This document shows, in pieces, positions 48,378-60,300 of a stretch of DNA of 64,000 nt (positions are counted from its first letter, which is position 1; each line of letters starts with the position of its first letter). Origin of the DNA: Fomes fomentarius (Eukaryota > Basidiomycota > Agaricomycetes > Polyporales > Polyporaceae); NCBI GenBank assembly GCA_022606135.1, contig JABYQN010000001.1, positions 2,542,001 through 2,606,000 on the forward strand. Reading direction: 5' to 3'. The notes beneath the pieces are model-generated. The model was given only the letters and a program-made list of their open reading frames with translations. It was not told where the DNA came from and searched no databases. The translations under genes were made by a program, and so were the position numbers.

Positions 48378-49920
48378 TCACGGCAGCAAGACTTCCTGCC
48401 CGGACGAGCGGATCGTCCACCAGCGCCACGCTCCCAGGCTGAGAACGAGGTTCCCGAGACCTAGCACAGCAGAGCCCGCGCCGAGGAGCGTGAGCAGCCA
48501 CCAGGTGTAGCCAATGAGGCGGTCGAGAGTGCGGCCCGTGTATCGCTTCACTGTGGACCATGGGTCTGGCGTGGGGTGGTATCCTTCCGGTAGTCGCAGT
48601 GTGGGCACGGTTGTGGTGGTGTGCGCTGGAAGCGGGAGGAGTAGCACAGATACAACGGGTTTCTGGGGGAGAGGGGTCTGTTAGAATGCGATAGAATGGT
48701 GAGTTTGGGCCTCCATGCATGTGACATACGTGGTCGGAGGTGGTGTATGAGGGAATCGCGGTATACAACACGTTTATGATGTTGGTGTCTTGAGGGGCAT
48801 CCGGGGAGTCTGAATGCGTCGCGTACATGACGCGGTCCGTCCATGCGGGCATGCGTTTGTGACTGGAAGTTTTTCGAGAGCAGTTCAGCTGACTGCGCGC
48901 GTGCGGCAGGCTAGAGTTGGAACGCATGAACGCACTCGTATGTGTCTACCTCTCCCAGCTTGTATTTGTAGCTGCACTTGAACCGCCAGAATTCGCCCTC
49001 GCGGAAGCCGTGGAAGATTGTGCCGTTGACGTCGCGCTCGATCACAAGCTGGTCGTACTCCCTCAGGGCGGAGCGACCCTCGTCGGTGGACAGACTCTGG
49101 GCAAGGGCGGAGAGCTGGTCTGGTGCGGCGAACGCATGTGTGGGAGGTAGGGAGAGACGGAAGTTGAGGTCGCCGAAGAAGAATAGATGTGAAGTAGAGA
49201 ACATAGTTGTAGGAGCCTTAGACGGCGAGGCGGGGAGCGGAGGGAAGAGGAGGGTGCCGACTATGTTGTGGTAGTCTTCTATGCGGCTTGCATTCTTGTG
49301 CGCATGCGCGGTGAGGTGCGCGCATACGAAGCTGTTGGCTGTGAGCACGCGGCCGACGTTTGAGAGAAGTGTGTGCACGCACGTGTAGACTTCTCCAACG
49401 CCGCCATCCTCGTCTGGGACGCGGAAGCGCACCCCGACCGCGCCCTTGTTGCCCATGTACCCCGGTCCGCATCCCGTCCACTGCGTCTGTATGTCGCACG
49501 CCTTGCGCCCGATTCCGTCATCCCGGCCGTAGACGAGGAGCGCAACGCCGACGTTGACGACCTTCGCTATGAGCGTGTACCGCTCCTTGTTCGGCGCGTG
49601 TTCCTCGATCTGCGAGAGGATGAGCGCGTTCCGGCTCTCGATGACAGGCTTGGACAGGCCAGATACTATGGACCGCCACGCTCAGCATCCCTCGTCGTCG
49701 CACGCAGAGCAAGAGCAGAATACTCACAGCCGAGGTGCAAGGGCAGAAGCTCTTGGAAGCCAACCGCGACGATGTCGGGTGCGCGCCGCTCGCGTGCGAG
49801 GAAGGACGAAACTTGGAGCGTTGGCGCGAGCCAGTCTACAAGGTCTTGGGGAAGGCCGCGTTCCGCTTGCAGGTTCGTGTTGTACGAAGCAATTTGGACA
49901 AGAGGGCGAGTGGAAGTCAT
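48378..49920 (-). CDS. Inositol polyphosphate 5-phosphatase with C-terminal membrane anchor (Inp54-like)
   Basis: Exons 49728-49920, 48936-49665, 48730-48862 and 48378-48662 join to 446 aa. The family removes the 5-phosphate from PI(4,5)P2 and related lipids, using a Mg-dependent endonuclease-like fold. Visible are IASYNTN, VGFQELLPL (Mg-binding Glu), GYMGNKGAV and FFGDLNFRLSLPP. FKCSYKYKLGEVDTYE, RMPAWTDRVMY (canonical PAWCDR with Thr for Cys) and SDHKPV complete the catalytic set. Two hydrophobic stretches near the C-terminus (about 395-432, RLIGYTWWLLTLLGAGSAVLGLGNLVL) would anchor it to a membrane. Yeast Inp54 is tail-anchored in the ER, which makes this the closest functional model. Exact substrate preference is inference. 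Confidence 0.88.
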
Positions 49921-50524
49921 GCTGCTAGGTTGCGAGCTCTGGAGCCCAGAGCATAGAGTATGTGTATATATTAGCTGAGGAGGGCCGCGGGGCCGCTGCC
50001 GTCATGGACCAGGCTCATGGTGGCTGTCGAGGCGCGGACACCTCCCACAGCGGGGCGTCTAGCACACGCATCTCAAATAGGCAACTATCGTAGTTGGACT
50101 ACTGGGGCTGGCTGCGCGATGGAGGCACGCCACATTTGGGAAGGGTTACAAAGGTATGTATGTGGCTGCTGAGTCAAGCGGCAATGTGAAGGGTTCCAAT
50201 GGGAAGCGACCACTCTTCCTTAGTTGGAATGGCGTGCATAACTTCAGCCACATATGTGATGGTTATCACAACCGGATTTAAATGATTATAGTGGTGCGCA
50301 TACGACTAGCAAGTCCATGATAGTACATAGCACAATACGGTTTGAGTATTATATTAACTGTATACGGGAGCAATCTACTTCAGTTCGAGTTGTTGTCCAT
50401 GTGCACAGGCTACACTTTCCATCATTACACCTATGCACAGCTGCATGTAGACACATCGGGAGTCTGTCCAGATGGGCAAGTCCGATCTATTTCGAGGAAA
50501 TCAGGTCATCTTCGTCAGAGCCCA
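49921..50524. other. Intergenic, no gene seen
   Basis: This contains the upstream region of the phosphatase and the 3' flank of the secreted protein gene. It is AT-richer than its surroundings. Confidence 0.5.
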
Positions 50525-51857
50525 CTAGCGATTCAGTGGAAGCTCACCGTCGCCGAAAGCAAACAAACCAAGGTTGATGCTCCCAAAGATACTCGGGTTG
50601 ACACCGCCCAACTGTGCATTGACTACTCCCTGCAGCTCCGGGTTGCGCGGCGCCCTCAAGCAGTACGGCGTTGAGGGCACAAGCCCGTTGATGTTGATCG
50701 CGTTGCGCGGGTGCTGGCGGTATGCGACCGCGTTGGCAATGAGCGCGTCAGCGTTAGTAACACCAGGGGACTTCGCAAAGTCGATCATTGCGTCCGCGTT
50801 GTCCTGTTGCGCGCAGGGATCCGCATCGGCGAGGAGGGCATTTATGCCGCTGATGCCGGCCAGCTGGACGCAGGGGTCGTTCGTCAGGATGTCTCCGCCG
50901 CTTACGAGCTACAGGGGGTCGTGAGCTTGATGAGCAATGTACAAATTAGCAAGACGTACGCAAAGATCCTGCCAGGATTGGGCGACGTCGGGCAGGTCCT
51001 CCTGTGCGATGCGCCTGATAAGCGTGGAGTTGGCCGCCCCGTCCACTCCATCAGTTGATATCGTGGAGGTGGTGACAGAGTTAGTCGAGGACACTGCCGT
51101 AGCGTTCAGAATCGCGCTCGAGTCGATGGGCGATGAAGTTGCCGTTGCCGTTGACACAGTCGCATTCGAGATTGTCGTGGAATAGATGAACACTATCGAC
51201 GAAGGGGGCGAGTAGTTGGAGAGTGTGGTGACGTCCGTGGCAGAATCCGTGTCCATCGGAATGCTTGAGGTCGGACTTGGCGTCGGCGTCGACGTAAAAT
51301 CTGCCGAGAACAGCGCTGAACATGCGGAAGGGACGTCAGGAATCTCGAAGGAGACTCCCGTGTTCGTCGGCGCAGCCGCTTCAGTAGACGTCGGTACCGC
51401 TGTGTCCACAGGGTCACTCGCATCCACATCCGTTGGGGTCTCGGTCGCAGATGTGTCCGTCGTTGTTGGCAATGCGGACAAATCCGTCGTTGTGTCCGTC
51501 GCGGACGGCAAGGAGGGGTCGGTCGCGGACACAACGGCGGAGTCTGTTTCGCTGCTCAACGAGTCCGTGGGGCTAGAAGAGTCTGTTCCACTCGCCGAAA
51601 GGCTCGTGACAGTCGAAAGGCTAGAAGATGAGGTCGAGGATGCCACATCAGTGGCATTTGCGGTGAATGAAACGAGCGTTGAGGAAGTGATAGCCGTCTG
51701 ACTTGCAGATGATACAGGCGAGATGACGGTTGAATCGCTAGGATTATGGGATGTAAGCAATCACTACGCGAGGTAGAAGAACAGCGCACTTGGGCAGAGG
51801 TAGACCATAGACCGAAATTACGATGGCAAAGAAACTGAAGAAAGCGCGAGGCTGCAT
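50525..51857 (-). CDS. Secreted Ser/Thr-rich protein with conserved C-terminal domain
   Basis: Exons 51790-51857, 50960-51737 and 50525-50908 join to 409 aa. A signal peptide (MQPRAFFSFFAIVISVYG) leads into about 230 residues dominated by Ser, Thr, Ala, Asp and Val, a likely heavily O-mannosylated stalk. The C-terminal 150 residues are ordered-looking: DLPDVAQSWQDLC, then GGDILTNDPCVQLAGISGINALLADADPC. It ends with RNPELQGVVNAQLGGVNPSIFGSINLGLF. Four Cys in this part probably pair. There is no GPI-attachment tail. It is probably a cell-wall or extracellular protein. I do not recognise a named family for the C-terminal domain. Confidence 0.8.
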
Positions 51858-52333
51858 CTTTTGGCAGTTTGCTGAGAAAAAGAGAAAGAAGTGTGAAGCA
51901 GAGGAATTCGAAGGAACAAAGATGCGAGAAAGTTAAGGGGAAAAAGCACCTGGCCTGCTGGTACGAGATACCGCGTCCTCGAACTTATATACTGGTCTTC
52001 AGCGTTATGTCCCTCCATCCAGACGGCCAGCGATACATGCAACGACACCAAGCGCAGACGTCAGTGTCTAAAGGATGAAGAGCGGCTACGTACCTCGCAC
52101 AGCTTCATTGTCAACGCCGATGTCACATACCTGTCAATGATCCACTATTTGTGCGGTCCGAAAGCAAGCAATGCGAGGTGGGAGAGCGTCTTGAGAGGTT
52201 GAACCGACGTGACTGTTGGGATACCAAGGTGGCAGACAGACGTCAACTGGCAGCGTCTCCGAACACCACGGAGGACCTAGAGACAGTAGCATTACGAATG
52301 CAGAGTGGAGGTGGAGACCGTATTATATGGCAT
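51858..52333. other. Intergenic, no gene seen
   Basis: This is the upstream region of the secreted protein gene and the 3' flank of uL3m. No supported coding feature. Confidence 0.5.
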
Positions 52334-53500
52334 CTATTCCCTAGGTACAAATGGGTCACTGACGCGAGCAGATGGGGCAACAATTACTGGTGGCAGAGCC
52401 TGTGCCAGCTCCTTTGTGCCAGCAGGGAAAGGGAGGTCAATGAGGCCCCTGGGTAAGATCTTGTCGAAATTGCCCTTCGCATTGTTGTGCTGAGCGAGCT
52501 GTGTCATCTTCTTCTTCGCGTCGCGGATCATGACATGCGCATCGTCCACTCCGGGGACACAACCCCGGACGAATATTAGGTCAAGATCGGTGTCGACACG
52601 GACGACAGCCAAGTTCTGCGTGGTGACACGCGAGCCGCCAAGCCTGCCAGCCATCTTCTTGCCAGGCCAAACACGACCAGGGTCCTATATGACAGGAAGC
52701 AAGTAAGACGGGCGCGGTAGTACAGCCTAGAAGAGACATACTTGATGGGCACCAATGGCACCTGCTGACCGATGCGAGACAGACACACCATGACTAGCAC
52801 GGAGACCCCTGAAATTCCACCTCTTCATGGTACCTTGGAAACCCTTCCCGATCCTGTGTGTGCCGAAGGTGAGCGAGGGGCACGCCTCCAATGCATGCAT
52901 GTACGTACGACTTCGCAACGACGTCCACGAACTGTCCGGGTACAAAGTGGATCGCAGAGAGTGTGGTCCCTGGGTCCATTGGTCACCTCATCGTTAGGAC
53001 AGGGGACTCCGGCATCACTCACCAACTGGTACATGTGCATCTGGTGTCACAGGGAATTCCTTGATTATGCGTTTTGGAGGAACTCCTGCTTTGTCGAAGT
53101 GGCCAAGCATCTGCTTCGTCACGTTCTTCGCTGGTCTGTCCGACGCGGCAACTTGTACCGCGTGGTACTCGGACTGGTCATCCCTGACAGTCCGAACGTT
53201 CGCTGTGACTTGACAGTCTTCCAGCTGCAGCGCTCAAGTTGGTACCCATGTCAGCAACCAGATGGTACTGAGACATACCTGGAGAACCGTGACAGGGAAC
53301 CGCACACCCAGGTTGTCCCACATCACCGTCATACCGCGTTTCCGTGCAATGAGACCCGTGCGGACAGAGTTCGGTGACCATTTGCTGGCAGCGGTGGACG
53401 AGGACTCCGCCTCAGCAGTCGCATTGCTGACAGCAGACGAGGTGAACAATCTACATCGAGGAAGAGCAGAGCGCGTCCCGAAGGACCAGAGCCTGAGCAT
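52334..53500 (-). CDS. MRPL9: Mitochondrial large-subunit ribosomal protein uL3m (MRPL9)
   Basis: Exons 53279-53500, 53023-53224, 52909-52969, 52742-52853 and 52334-52684 join to 315 aa. The N-terminus is a mitochondrial presequence ([23 protein letters not shown]). uL3 landmarks are [74 protein letters not shown] and [26 protein letters not shown]. The protein binds near the peptidyl transferase centre of the mitoribosome. The start is the first ATG of the presequence; all five exon joins keep the frame. It lies head-to-head with the RRN6-like gene, only 155 bp apart. Confidence 0.95.
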
Positions 53501-53655
53501 AGTGGATGCAGCCTGAAATCCAAATGTGCAGCACGAAACAACTCGCGTCTGAATTTTGGGACGCGCTCGCGTCTGGGACCTCGGACACCCATCTTGCTCC
53601 TCGCGACCTACTTACTGACGACATCGTACTCCTTCCTCTCTGCTAGTCAAATGGA

Positions 53656-56600
53656 ATGGATGCTTGGCCCGGATACTGCGACGAACCGACCGCTCTCCCG
53701 GCGGAGAAAGGAAAGGGAAAGGCCCAGGACAAGAAGGAGAGCCCTTGGCGCTATCCAGTAGTCGAGCACGGTTCTCTTGCTGCCGCAACGCTTCGTTCTA
53801 AAAAATGGGGCAAGCGTTATGAATGGATGTTCGCAGCAGGAAACGCGCCTGGTGAGGATTGATGTGCTCAGCAACATACATAATCTCACATTGCGTCCAG
53901 AATATAAGCTCGTCCTGTCCAGCAGCCCCATAGAGGTCTTTCCCGCAACTCGAATGAAGGCATTGCAGTTTCATAAGATCACGCCGTTCCAACGTGCTGA
54001 ACAAGGAGTATGTCCTCCAAATCATGGTACAGTAATGCGCTGCATGCTGACCTCATTAGGCCCACTTCCTTCGTACATACTATCCGGATGTGGACATACC
54101 AGCGGAGCTCATTAGAGAAGAAATTGCGGCAGACGAACGAGCTACCCGAACACTCGATAACGATGATATTTTCTCAGGGAACTCAGTGGCGATCTCTTCG
54201 TTTCAGTTCTCTCGCAAGAATATGGCGTATCTAGCATTCCCGATGGGCGAAACCGGCTGTCAGCTGAGTGGGTAATTAAATCATGTGTAGTGACATGGTC
54301 ACTCAGTGAGATGCAGACATGTCCCCAATAGTCACGGCCGGAAGAGCGAAACCCGACTTGAAGACTTCTGCCACGCCTGTGCATACTTTTGATACTCCCA
54401 TCCGACAAATTGTGGCTTCACCACACACAACCGAGTTGGGGAAGAACAAATATAGTGGGTGCGACATCCCCTGTAGAATGCTGATCGACTGATGAAATTC
54501 GACACTTTAGCACCCATGCTCGGGGTTAGAACTATGGGTTCAACACACTTTCTGCAAGTCAAGCTTGCCTTTTCTCGAACGACGTACGCGCTGGAGACAC
54601 CCGCTATCATCACTGTCGGACGGTCGGACATCGGCGATCGGCATGCTGTTGACGTAGCTCTGTCTCCTCAAAATGCCACTGGGTATGTCGCCAGTGACAC
54701 GGGAAACATCTTTCGCTGTGGTGTGGCAGAGGGAAGAAATGTCATGTAAGTTGTCTTCATGCTTGATACTTCACCATCGCTCATAGTGTGTCTATTAAGT
54801 GAGCAAGTACATGCTACTAGTGAGACGGTCCCTATTTGGTGCCGTATTGCCGCATGTGAGAGCCGAGAGAAGATACTGTCAATATTTGATAGAACGGTCA
54901 CGGTCTTGGATTTCAGAGTAAGACGATTCCTCGAAAGCACTTGAATACGACTCAATAATCTTGCAGACCGGGAAATCACCTTACGAGCTGTATACCGTTC
55001 CGCATTCAGGGCCAAGGCTGACATCAATCGAGGATGGAGGCGAAGATCGCATCGTAATGCTTGTCTCCACTGACGAGATTCTATGGTTGGACGAACGAAA
55101 CACTCGGAGACCGCTCCTCGCCATTAAGCACGGTCGGGATTTCGACACAACGCTTCATTCCGAGACACGCCTCCTGACTGAAGGTGTGTATCATCCAGCA
55201 TTCTCCTACTCTTCAGTCTTCTCACTGTTTGCACAGGTCCGGTCACGTTCCTCACATCTCGCCGAAGTTCTCTCATTACTGTATACGATGTCGCTCGAGG
55301 GGCTGATCTAACTGACAAGCACCTCTATATGTACGGTGATCCCTATGCATTGCCCCCGATTATTCGCCCGGACGGTCCCCACCTTGGCTATGCCTTCTTT
55401 CAGCAACCCACGTTGACAGGCAGCAAACATCTTAGCATACTGCAGTTGTCGCAACGGGGAAGCGTCTCGCTGTTAAATCTCGACCATGTTCCAGCTGATA
55501 CAAACCCGGGACAACCGACTGGGGCTCCTCTGCACGCTGAATGGTCTCCAGAGGTCAAGCAATTGAGCGACGCAGCTAATACACGAACAGTTCGGGGTCC
55601 ACTGGCGGAAAGGGCGCATAGTATTGTGGATTTAGGCCCTCTGTATCAAGGTACGTAAACCATCCTTCACCTCGACTCTGACTTAGCCGAGACACAGGCT
55701 TGTTCGTCGAGCGGGAGGAACAGAACCTTTCAGATCAGTCAGACGTCGTATCTGATCTCATTGAGGGCATGCCAAGGTTCTGGCAAGATACTGAGGTACC
55801 TGTTGAGCATACGTTGACCATGTCAGTAATCCGAATCTTTCAATTGGTAGGTAGATCTCATGACCCTGACGTCACAGGTTCGACGTCGCTATGCGGTCTG
55901 GGCCTGAACCGTCCGAGGCGTCGAGGAATGACTGGCTGACCGGGAGTCGACTAGATTCTGTCGCAGGCTATCGCGCCTGGAGTCAGGGTCGCATTCCGCG
56001 CGAGCAACTAGCGCAGCGTTCGCCATGGCACTTCGATATATCTTCGTTGGTTCGCCGCCGCGTTCCCGAGTTGGAGGAGGATCCGGCAAAGACCCTAGAG
56101 AACCTCACTCGGTACGACCTCGCCGACGGACCCGACCGTACAGCAGACTCCTACCGCAGGGAATCAGAGGCTCGTTCGCAGCTCGCGCTCGACCTCTCTT
56201 TGTCTACAGACATCTTCGCTGCCCACCAGCCGAACAAGGAAGCTACCAAGACCTTCGACGACGATATGCTCAGCATCTCCCTCTCCACGCAAGCAATGTC
56301 CATTGCTGCACTCGAACCTCAGCCGGTGCAATTCGAGTTCCTTCGACCCATTCGCAAGACTCACTCGTCCTCTGACGTTGAAGACGTCGAAGAGGTTGAT
56401 CAGGAAGTCCCCCGGAAGTGGAGCAACGCTCCTGCGAAGGAGATGTCTATCACACCGCTGGGTGTCCGCCTTTTGCTGCAAGAATGGGAACTTGGAACAG
56501 ATCCAAACCAATACGTTTACCACGATCCCTACGATGACCCCGCAGAGGCTCCTGGACCTGCACCTCGTCGCTCTGGGAAGGAGCCTGCTCGCGAACCGTC

Positions 56601-56904
56601 TGCGGGACGAACCGCTGCAGTTCCCGCTTACACTCAACGTCCTCCCACGATCGTCTCTTCCGCACCACATGTGATCGCCGCGGCAAGCCAGACAACTGTA
56701 ACCCGCAAGCCCCTTGCCGCTGCACGCTCGCTGGACACCCTTAGTGCGCATCCCAACGGTGGTAGTCAACCTACTAATGCTTGGGGAGCACCGCCGTCCT
56801 CGCAGGAAATCATGGCAAGTACGCAGGTGCTCCCGGGCCCACATGGGGCGCGGCCCTCTGCGGTTAAAAAGAAACTGCCGAAGAAGCGAATAGGTGGATT
56901 CTGA
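53656..56904 (+). CDS. RRN6-like RNA polymerase I core-factor subunit (TAF1C homologue)
   Basis: It is a multi-exon gene of roughly 900 aa; exons include 53656-53852, 54071-54275, 54974-55188, 55303-55658 and the long last exon about 55880-56904. The N-terminal half contains short hydrophobic/Gly segments like degenerate beta-propeller blades (AVDVALSPQNATGYVASDTGNIF; TSIEDGGEDRIVMLVSTDEILWLDE). The C-terminal half is helical and charged, with TPLGVRLLLQEWELGTDP. The protein ends KKKLPKKRIGGF, a basic Gly-Phe tail like that of the RRN6/TAF1C family. The core factor helps load Pol I on rDNA promoters. The assignment rests on overall layout and the end motif, not on a catalytic signature. The first intron follows APE. 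Several middle exon borders are not fixed. Confidence 0.65.
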
Positions 56905-57311
56905 ATGTGAAGAATAGTCTGCAAGCAGGTTCGTGTGGTAATGACGGTCACGACGGAGGACACCAGGGCTTCAAGTGTGGGTGTCAGTAACGACGTGCGC
57001 GGCGAACGTGTACAAGCTCTTGCTGCTGCAGCCTGTGGTATGCTGCGGTAGTCCATGGTTTCTTGTCCGGTCCAGATAGAGAATGCGGACCTATATAGAC
57101 CAAGAGAATATGTGGGCTGGTAGGATATCCCGACAACACTCAACTACGACGCAACTGTGAGCTACCTTCTCCTCTTGCGATCCACCGAGCTTACTCACCG
57201 CTGCGATCGATAAGTAGCCTACAATCTATCACCGTTCACCCGTTCTCTACAACCACAAGTCCGTTGTCCTTACCTTTCATCTACTACACCATAACCCACC
57301 AGCACCTCTAG
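56905..57311. other. Intergenic, upstream of small-protein copy 3
   Basis: No gene is seen. I found no similarity to the duplicated-block sequence upstream of copies 1 and 2. Confidence 0.45.
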
Positions 57312-57554
57312 ATGACTGGCAGCATCTTGGTTATCAACGGCACCGATAAGGAGATATTCGTCTTTGTGTCGAAGTATACCGGAGGCGACGACACTTGGGT
57401 TAAACTTGACGCAGGAGGCCGGGAGTCGTGGGCGCGCAGCGGTTGGGAGCTTGTGGCGTTCAGGGATGCCAACGACGACACCCGCGCAGGAGTATACGTC
57501 CCCGCCAACTCGGTGGTCACTTTCTTTAGCTTCAAGCACATCACTGTACTCTGA
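57312..57554 (+). CDS. Small 80-residue protein of unknown family, copy 3
   Basis: Single exon, 80 aa, on the opposite strand and 27 kb from the other two copies. It is clearly the same family (SILVINGTDKEI, VSKYTGGDDTWVKLDAG, GRESWARSGWELVAF, RAGVYVPANSVVTFFSF). It is more divergent, at about 60% identity by eye, and its flanks are unrelated. This supports an old family with a recent local duplication rather than one mobile segment. It has no Cys, signal peptide or membrane helix. Its function is unknown. Confidence 0.75.
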   Translation: MTGSILVINGTDKEIFVFVSKYTGGDDTWVKLDAGGRESWARSGWELVAFRDANDDTRAGVYVPANSVVTFFSFKHITVL

Positions 57555-58518
57555 GCACACGCGTAGCCAATGATTACGAGTGTCAGCGGTCGCAAAGGTG
57601 CAGGAAATCATGTATGGATCGTAAGATCAACGCTTCGACCCCACATTGGACTTGTATCGTCTGTCGGTACATACCAGTCAAATGCTAGTTCCCCTACCTG
57701 CGCATGTGCGCCGCCCTCATGCTCCTCACAGCGAGTGCAGGTCGGGCTATCTCGGCCACTCAGAAGGCAGAGAAGAAGTAATCCGCGGACTTTGTGAGGA
57801 GTTATGGTCATGCAGCATGGTCACGCACTTACAAGGAGTGGTTCGCGTCTCTGGTCGAGTACTACAATTGGTGACTTAGGCTTTCGCTGCGTGGCGTGTG
57901 GATCGCTCGACAAGCCTCGTGATATGATCCTGATCCGGTATCACTGTAGATCACAGTACGTACAGTGCGCATGTCCGGGATGCTCGTATGGGCTTCGGAG
58001 CTGGCGCCGATGCGGTCGCGACACCCGTGTAGTCCCGATAGCTTGTCCAGCATACCGTCGTCGTTCCCAACGACTGCATGAGTATTCCGCGACAGATGGA
58101 GCAGAAGAATAACAGAGCAACGTCTGCGGATGAACATGATTGGATTGAGCGAGAGCCTTAATGGGTCCCGAGATGAGATAGCGCTGAGCGGAGCTGGTAT
58201 GACCTGGTATGACGCGCCGGATATTTAGGTAGGTTGTAACCGGTCTTCCTTCGGTTTGGCAAGTCTCGGTTCCCCGTTCTGTCTTTCTCCCTCCCCGCCC
58301 TCCCCACACTCCTTGCGCCTTGGCTTGCCTGAATTCCACCGAGCGCGTGCGACTGCACGAACTGGACTGTTGCCCGGCCAGTGACAGCGTCCTATGACTG
58401 AGAAAAGGTGCGACCCTCCTCCAAGCAGTTCCGTTTCCCCAACCCCAATCAATCCCTCGCTCATGCACGCACGCACACAACAGGCCTTTCAACTATCTAT
58501 TTGACTCGGCTGCAATCA
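57555..58518. other. Intergenic, no gene seen
   Basis: This is 964 bp, including a C-rich run near 58280-58310 and the probable promoter or unresolved 5' exons of the mitochondrial carrier gene. Confidence 0.45.
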
Positions 58519-60005
58519 ATGAGTCTCTCAAAAGTATTCCTTCACGCTATGCTTGCCTACAGGACGCGTGAAGGGTGACCGTCATTTTGTGCAGGCAACA
58601 AAGCGGTCGTCTGCGCACTCTCGGCGAGTTATATCTCGACATTCGCGGGGTACCCTGTGAGTATACACTTTTCTGCGAGTAGGCATCCACCCTTTAACGT
58701 TCTATGGAAGTTGGACTCCATCAAGTCGAGGCTGCAGACGACCAAGCAACGCGTGTCCATCCCCCGACTCGCCCTAACGGTTTACCAAGAAGAAGGGTTC
58801 ATTGGCTTCTATCGGGGATATGGATCCCACTAATGACAATCTCATTTGTCCGTGCGTGTGTTTGTATCTCTTGTCCTACCTCATCCTCACACGTTGTGCT
58901 GCCTACAGGTGCGGCATCCTTCACCATCTATTCCCGGACGAAGGAATACTTCCGAGACCGTCACTGGCTATCACGAGATCGCATATTTGACATCTCTGCC
59001 GTGGGTGGTATCAGGTTCGAGTCAACGTTCACCTCGTCACCCGAGTCTGACACTCGCTGTCTTCTGGCAGTGGTGCCCTCTCTGGTTCCTTGATATCCTT
59101 CGGAAGCGCACGTCAGTCGTCATGCCCCCTTTTCACCTATGACGCATGTCTGATGCGTGTTTGCCGCAGCATTTGAGCTTGTCAAGGTACGGAAAACCTA
59201 ATAATGGCTGCAATGCCGTTTCCAACCTTGCCGTCTCTGCTGTAGGTCAGACGACAGCTGGAATACTCGATAGCAGCCAGTAAAGGGATCCGGCTGACGA
59301 AGGCCCCCGGCACAGTGGAAGCTGTCCGAGATATCTGCCGCAGTAGCGGTTTAGTTGGACTGTACACAGGCTTTAGGCTCCACTTCGGTAACCAATCCCC
59401 CACTGTCCTCCACAAACCGTGCAAACTCACACGACGGCATAGTGAGAGACACTATGGGAACTGCGTTATATTTCTTTGAGTACGACGGCTTCCGATATAT
59501 CATGGGGCGAGACTACTTGGGCGAGCAAGGGTCGACTCCTCCATGGCTCCCCATCCCAGCATCTCTCGTTCCGTTCTTGTGCGGCTCATTAGCGGGCGTG
59601 ACTTCTTGGGCACTCATATATCCTCTCGACGTGTGAGTCACCCCTCTCGCTAGGTTGGTAATGTCTGACTCGCTCTCTTAGGGTGAAGACCAAGGTGCAG
59701 CAGCGGGCCCTGGCTGGCGAACGCCAGAGAGGTATTCTTGAAACTTTCCATCGCATGATCCGAGGTTGGCGCCGCCCACCGTTTGCTTCTAATTTGCCAA
59801 ACAGTTGACAGTTCCGGACGTGTCTTCTACAGGACCTGACCCCAACGCGCCCAAACCTATTCTCCGTGGCATTGCCCGGTTATATCAGGGACTAGGCGTC
59901 AGCGCCCTCCGGAGTGTGACGACACACGGACTCCTATGGACATTCTTCGACTTGACGGCGTCGTATATCGATCGTCTACCGGGTGGTACTGACCATGAAC
60001 ATTAG
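58519..60005 (+). CDS. Mitochondrial carrier family protein
   Basis: It is spliced from about eight exons. Three repeats each carry a carrier signature: PLDSIKSRLQ (after AGYP, near 58690), PFELVKVRRQ (the Pro is restored across an intron near 59169) and PLDVVKTKVQ (across an intron near 59680). Gly/Tyr-Arg-Gly partners (GFIGFYRG, GLVGLYTGF) follow the first two. The C-terminal end LYQGLGVSALRSVTTHGLLWTFFDL is typical of the third repeat. Such proteins exchange metabolites across the inner mitochondrial membrane; the substrate cannot be told from these motifs. The N-terminal exon is uncertain: no clean join from an ATG to the exon at about 58602 was found, so the start at 58519 is provisional. 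Confidence 0.82.
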
Positions 60006-60300
60006 AGCACGTCTGCGGGAATAGGCACCCGGGACACTGTATATTTACGATAGAAGCATGCCTAATTGTATCGGATGCGGGAGAACATGTTGGGGATGAG
60101 AAGCAGATTCTTCGTCATGGAATATACTGTCGAACTAATCGACAGTTAACTCAAGGATCTCAAGATAGAGCGTGTGCATGCTGGAATTGCGCAGGCATCA
60201 CGGCGCGAAACCCTATTGACCCTGTGAGTGTGTGTCAAGGTATACCCGATCCGGAGAACATCGAAATACCACTAGCATACCTTTTGCTCGAAGGTTCCTT

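Noticed and set aside
51216..51701. Val/Glu/Ser-rich plus-strand frame of 161 codons
   Set aside because: It mirrors the low-complexity Ser/Thr stalk of the secreted protein on the minus strand, which has a signal peptide and fitting introns.
57941..58492. 183-codon minus-strand frame upstream of the carrier gene
   Set aside because: Its composition is irregular, it has no family motif, and it overlaps the presumed carrier promoter.
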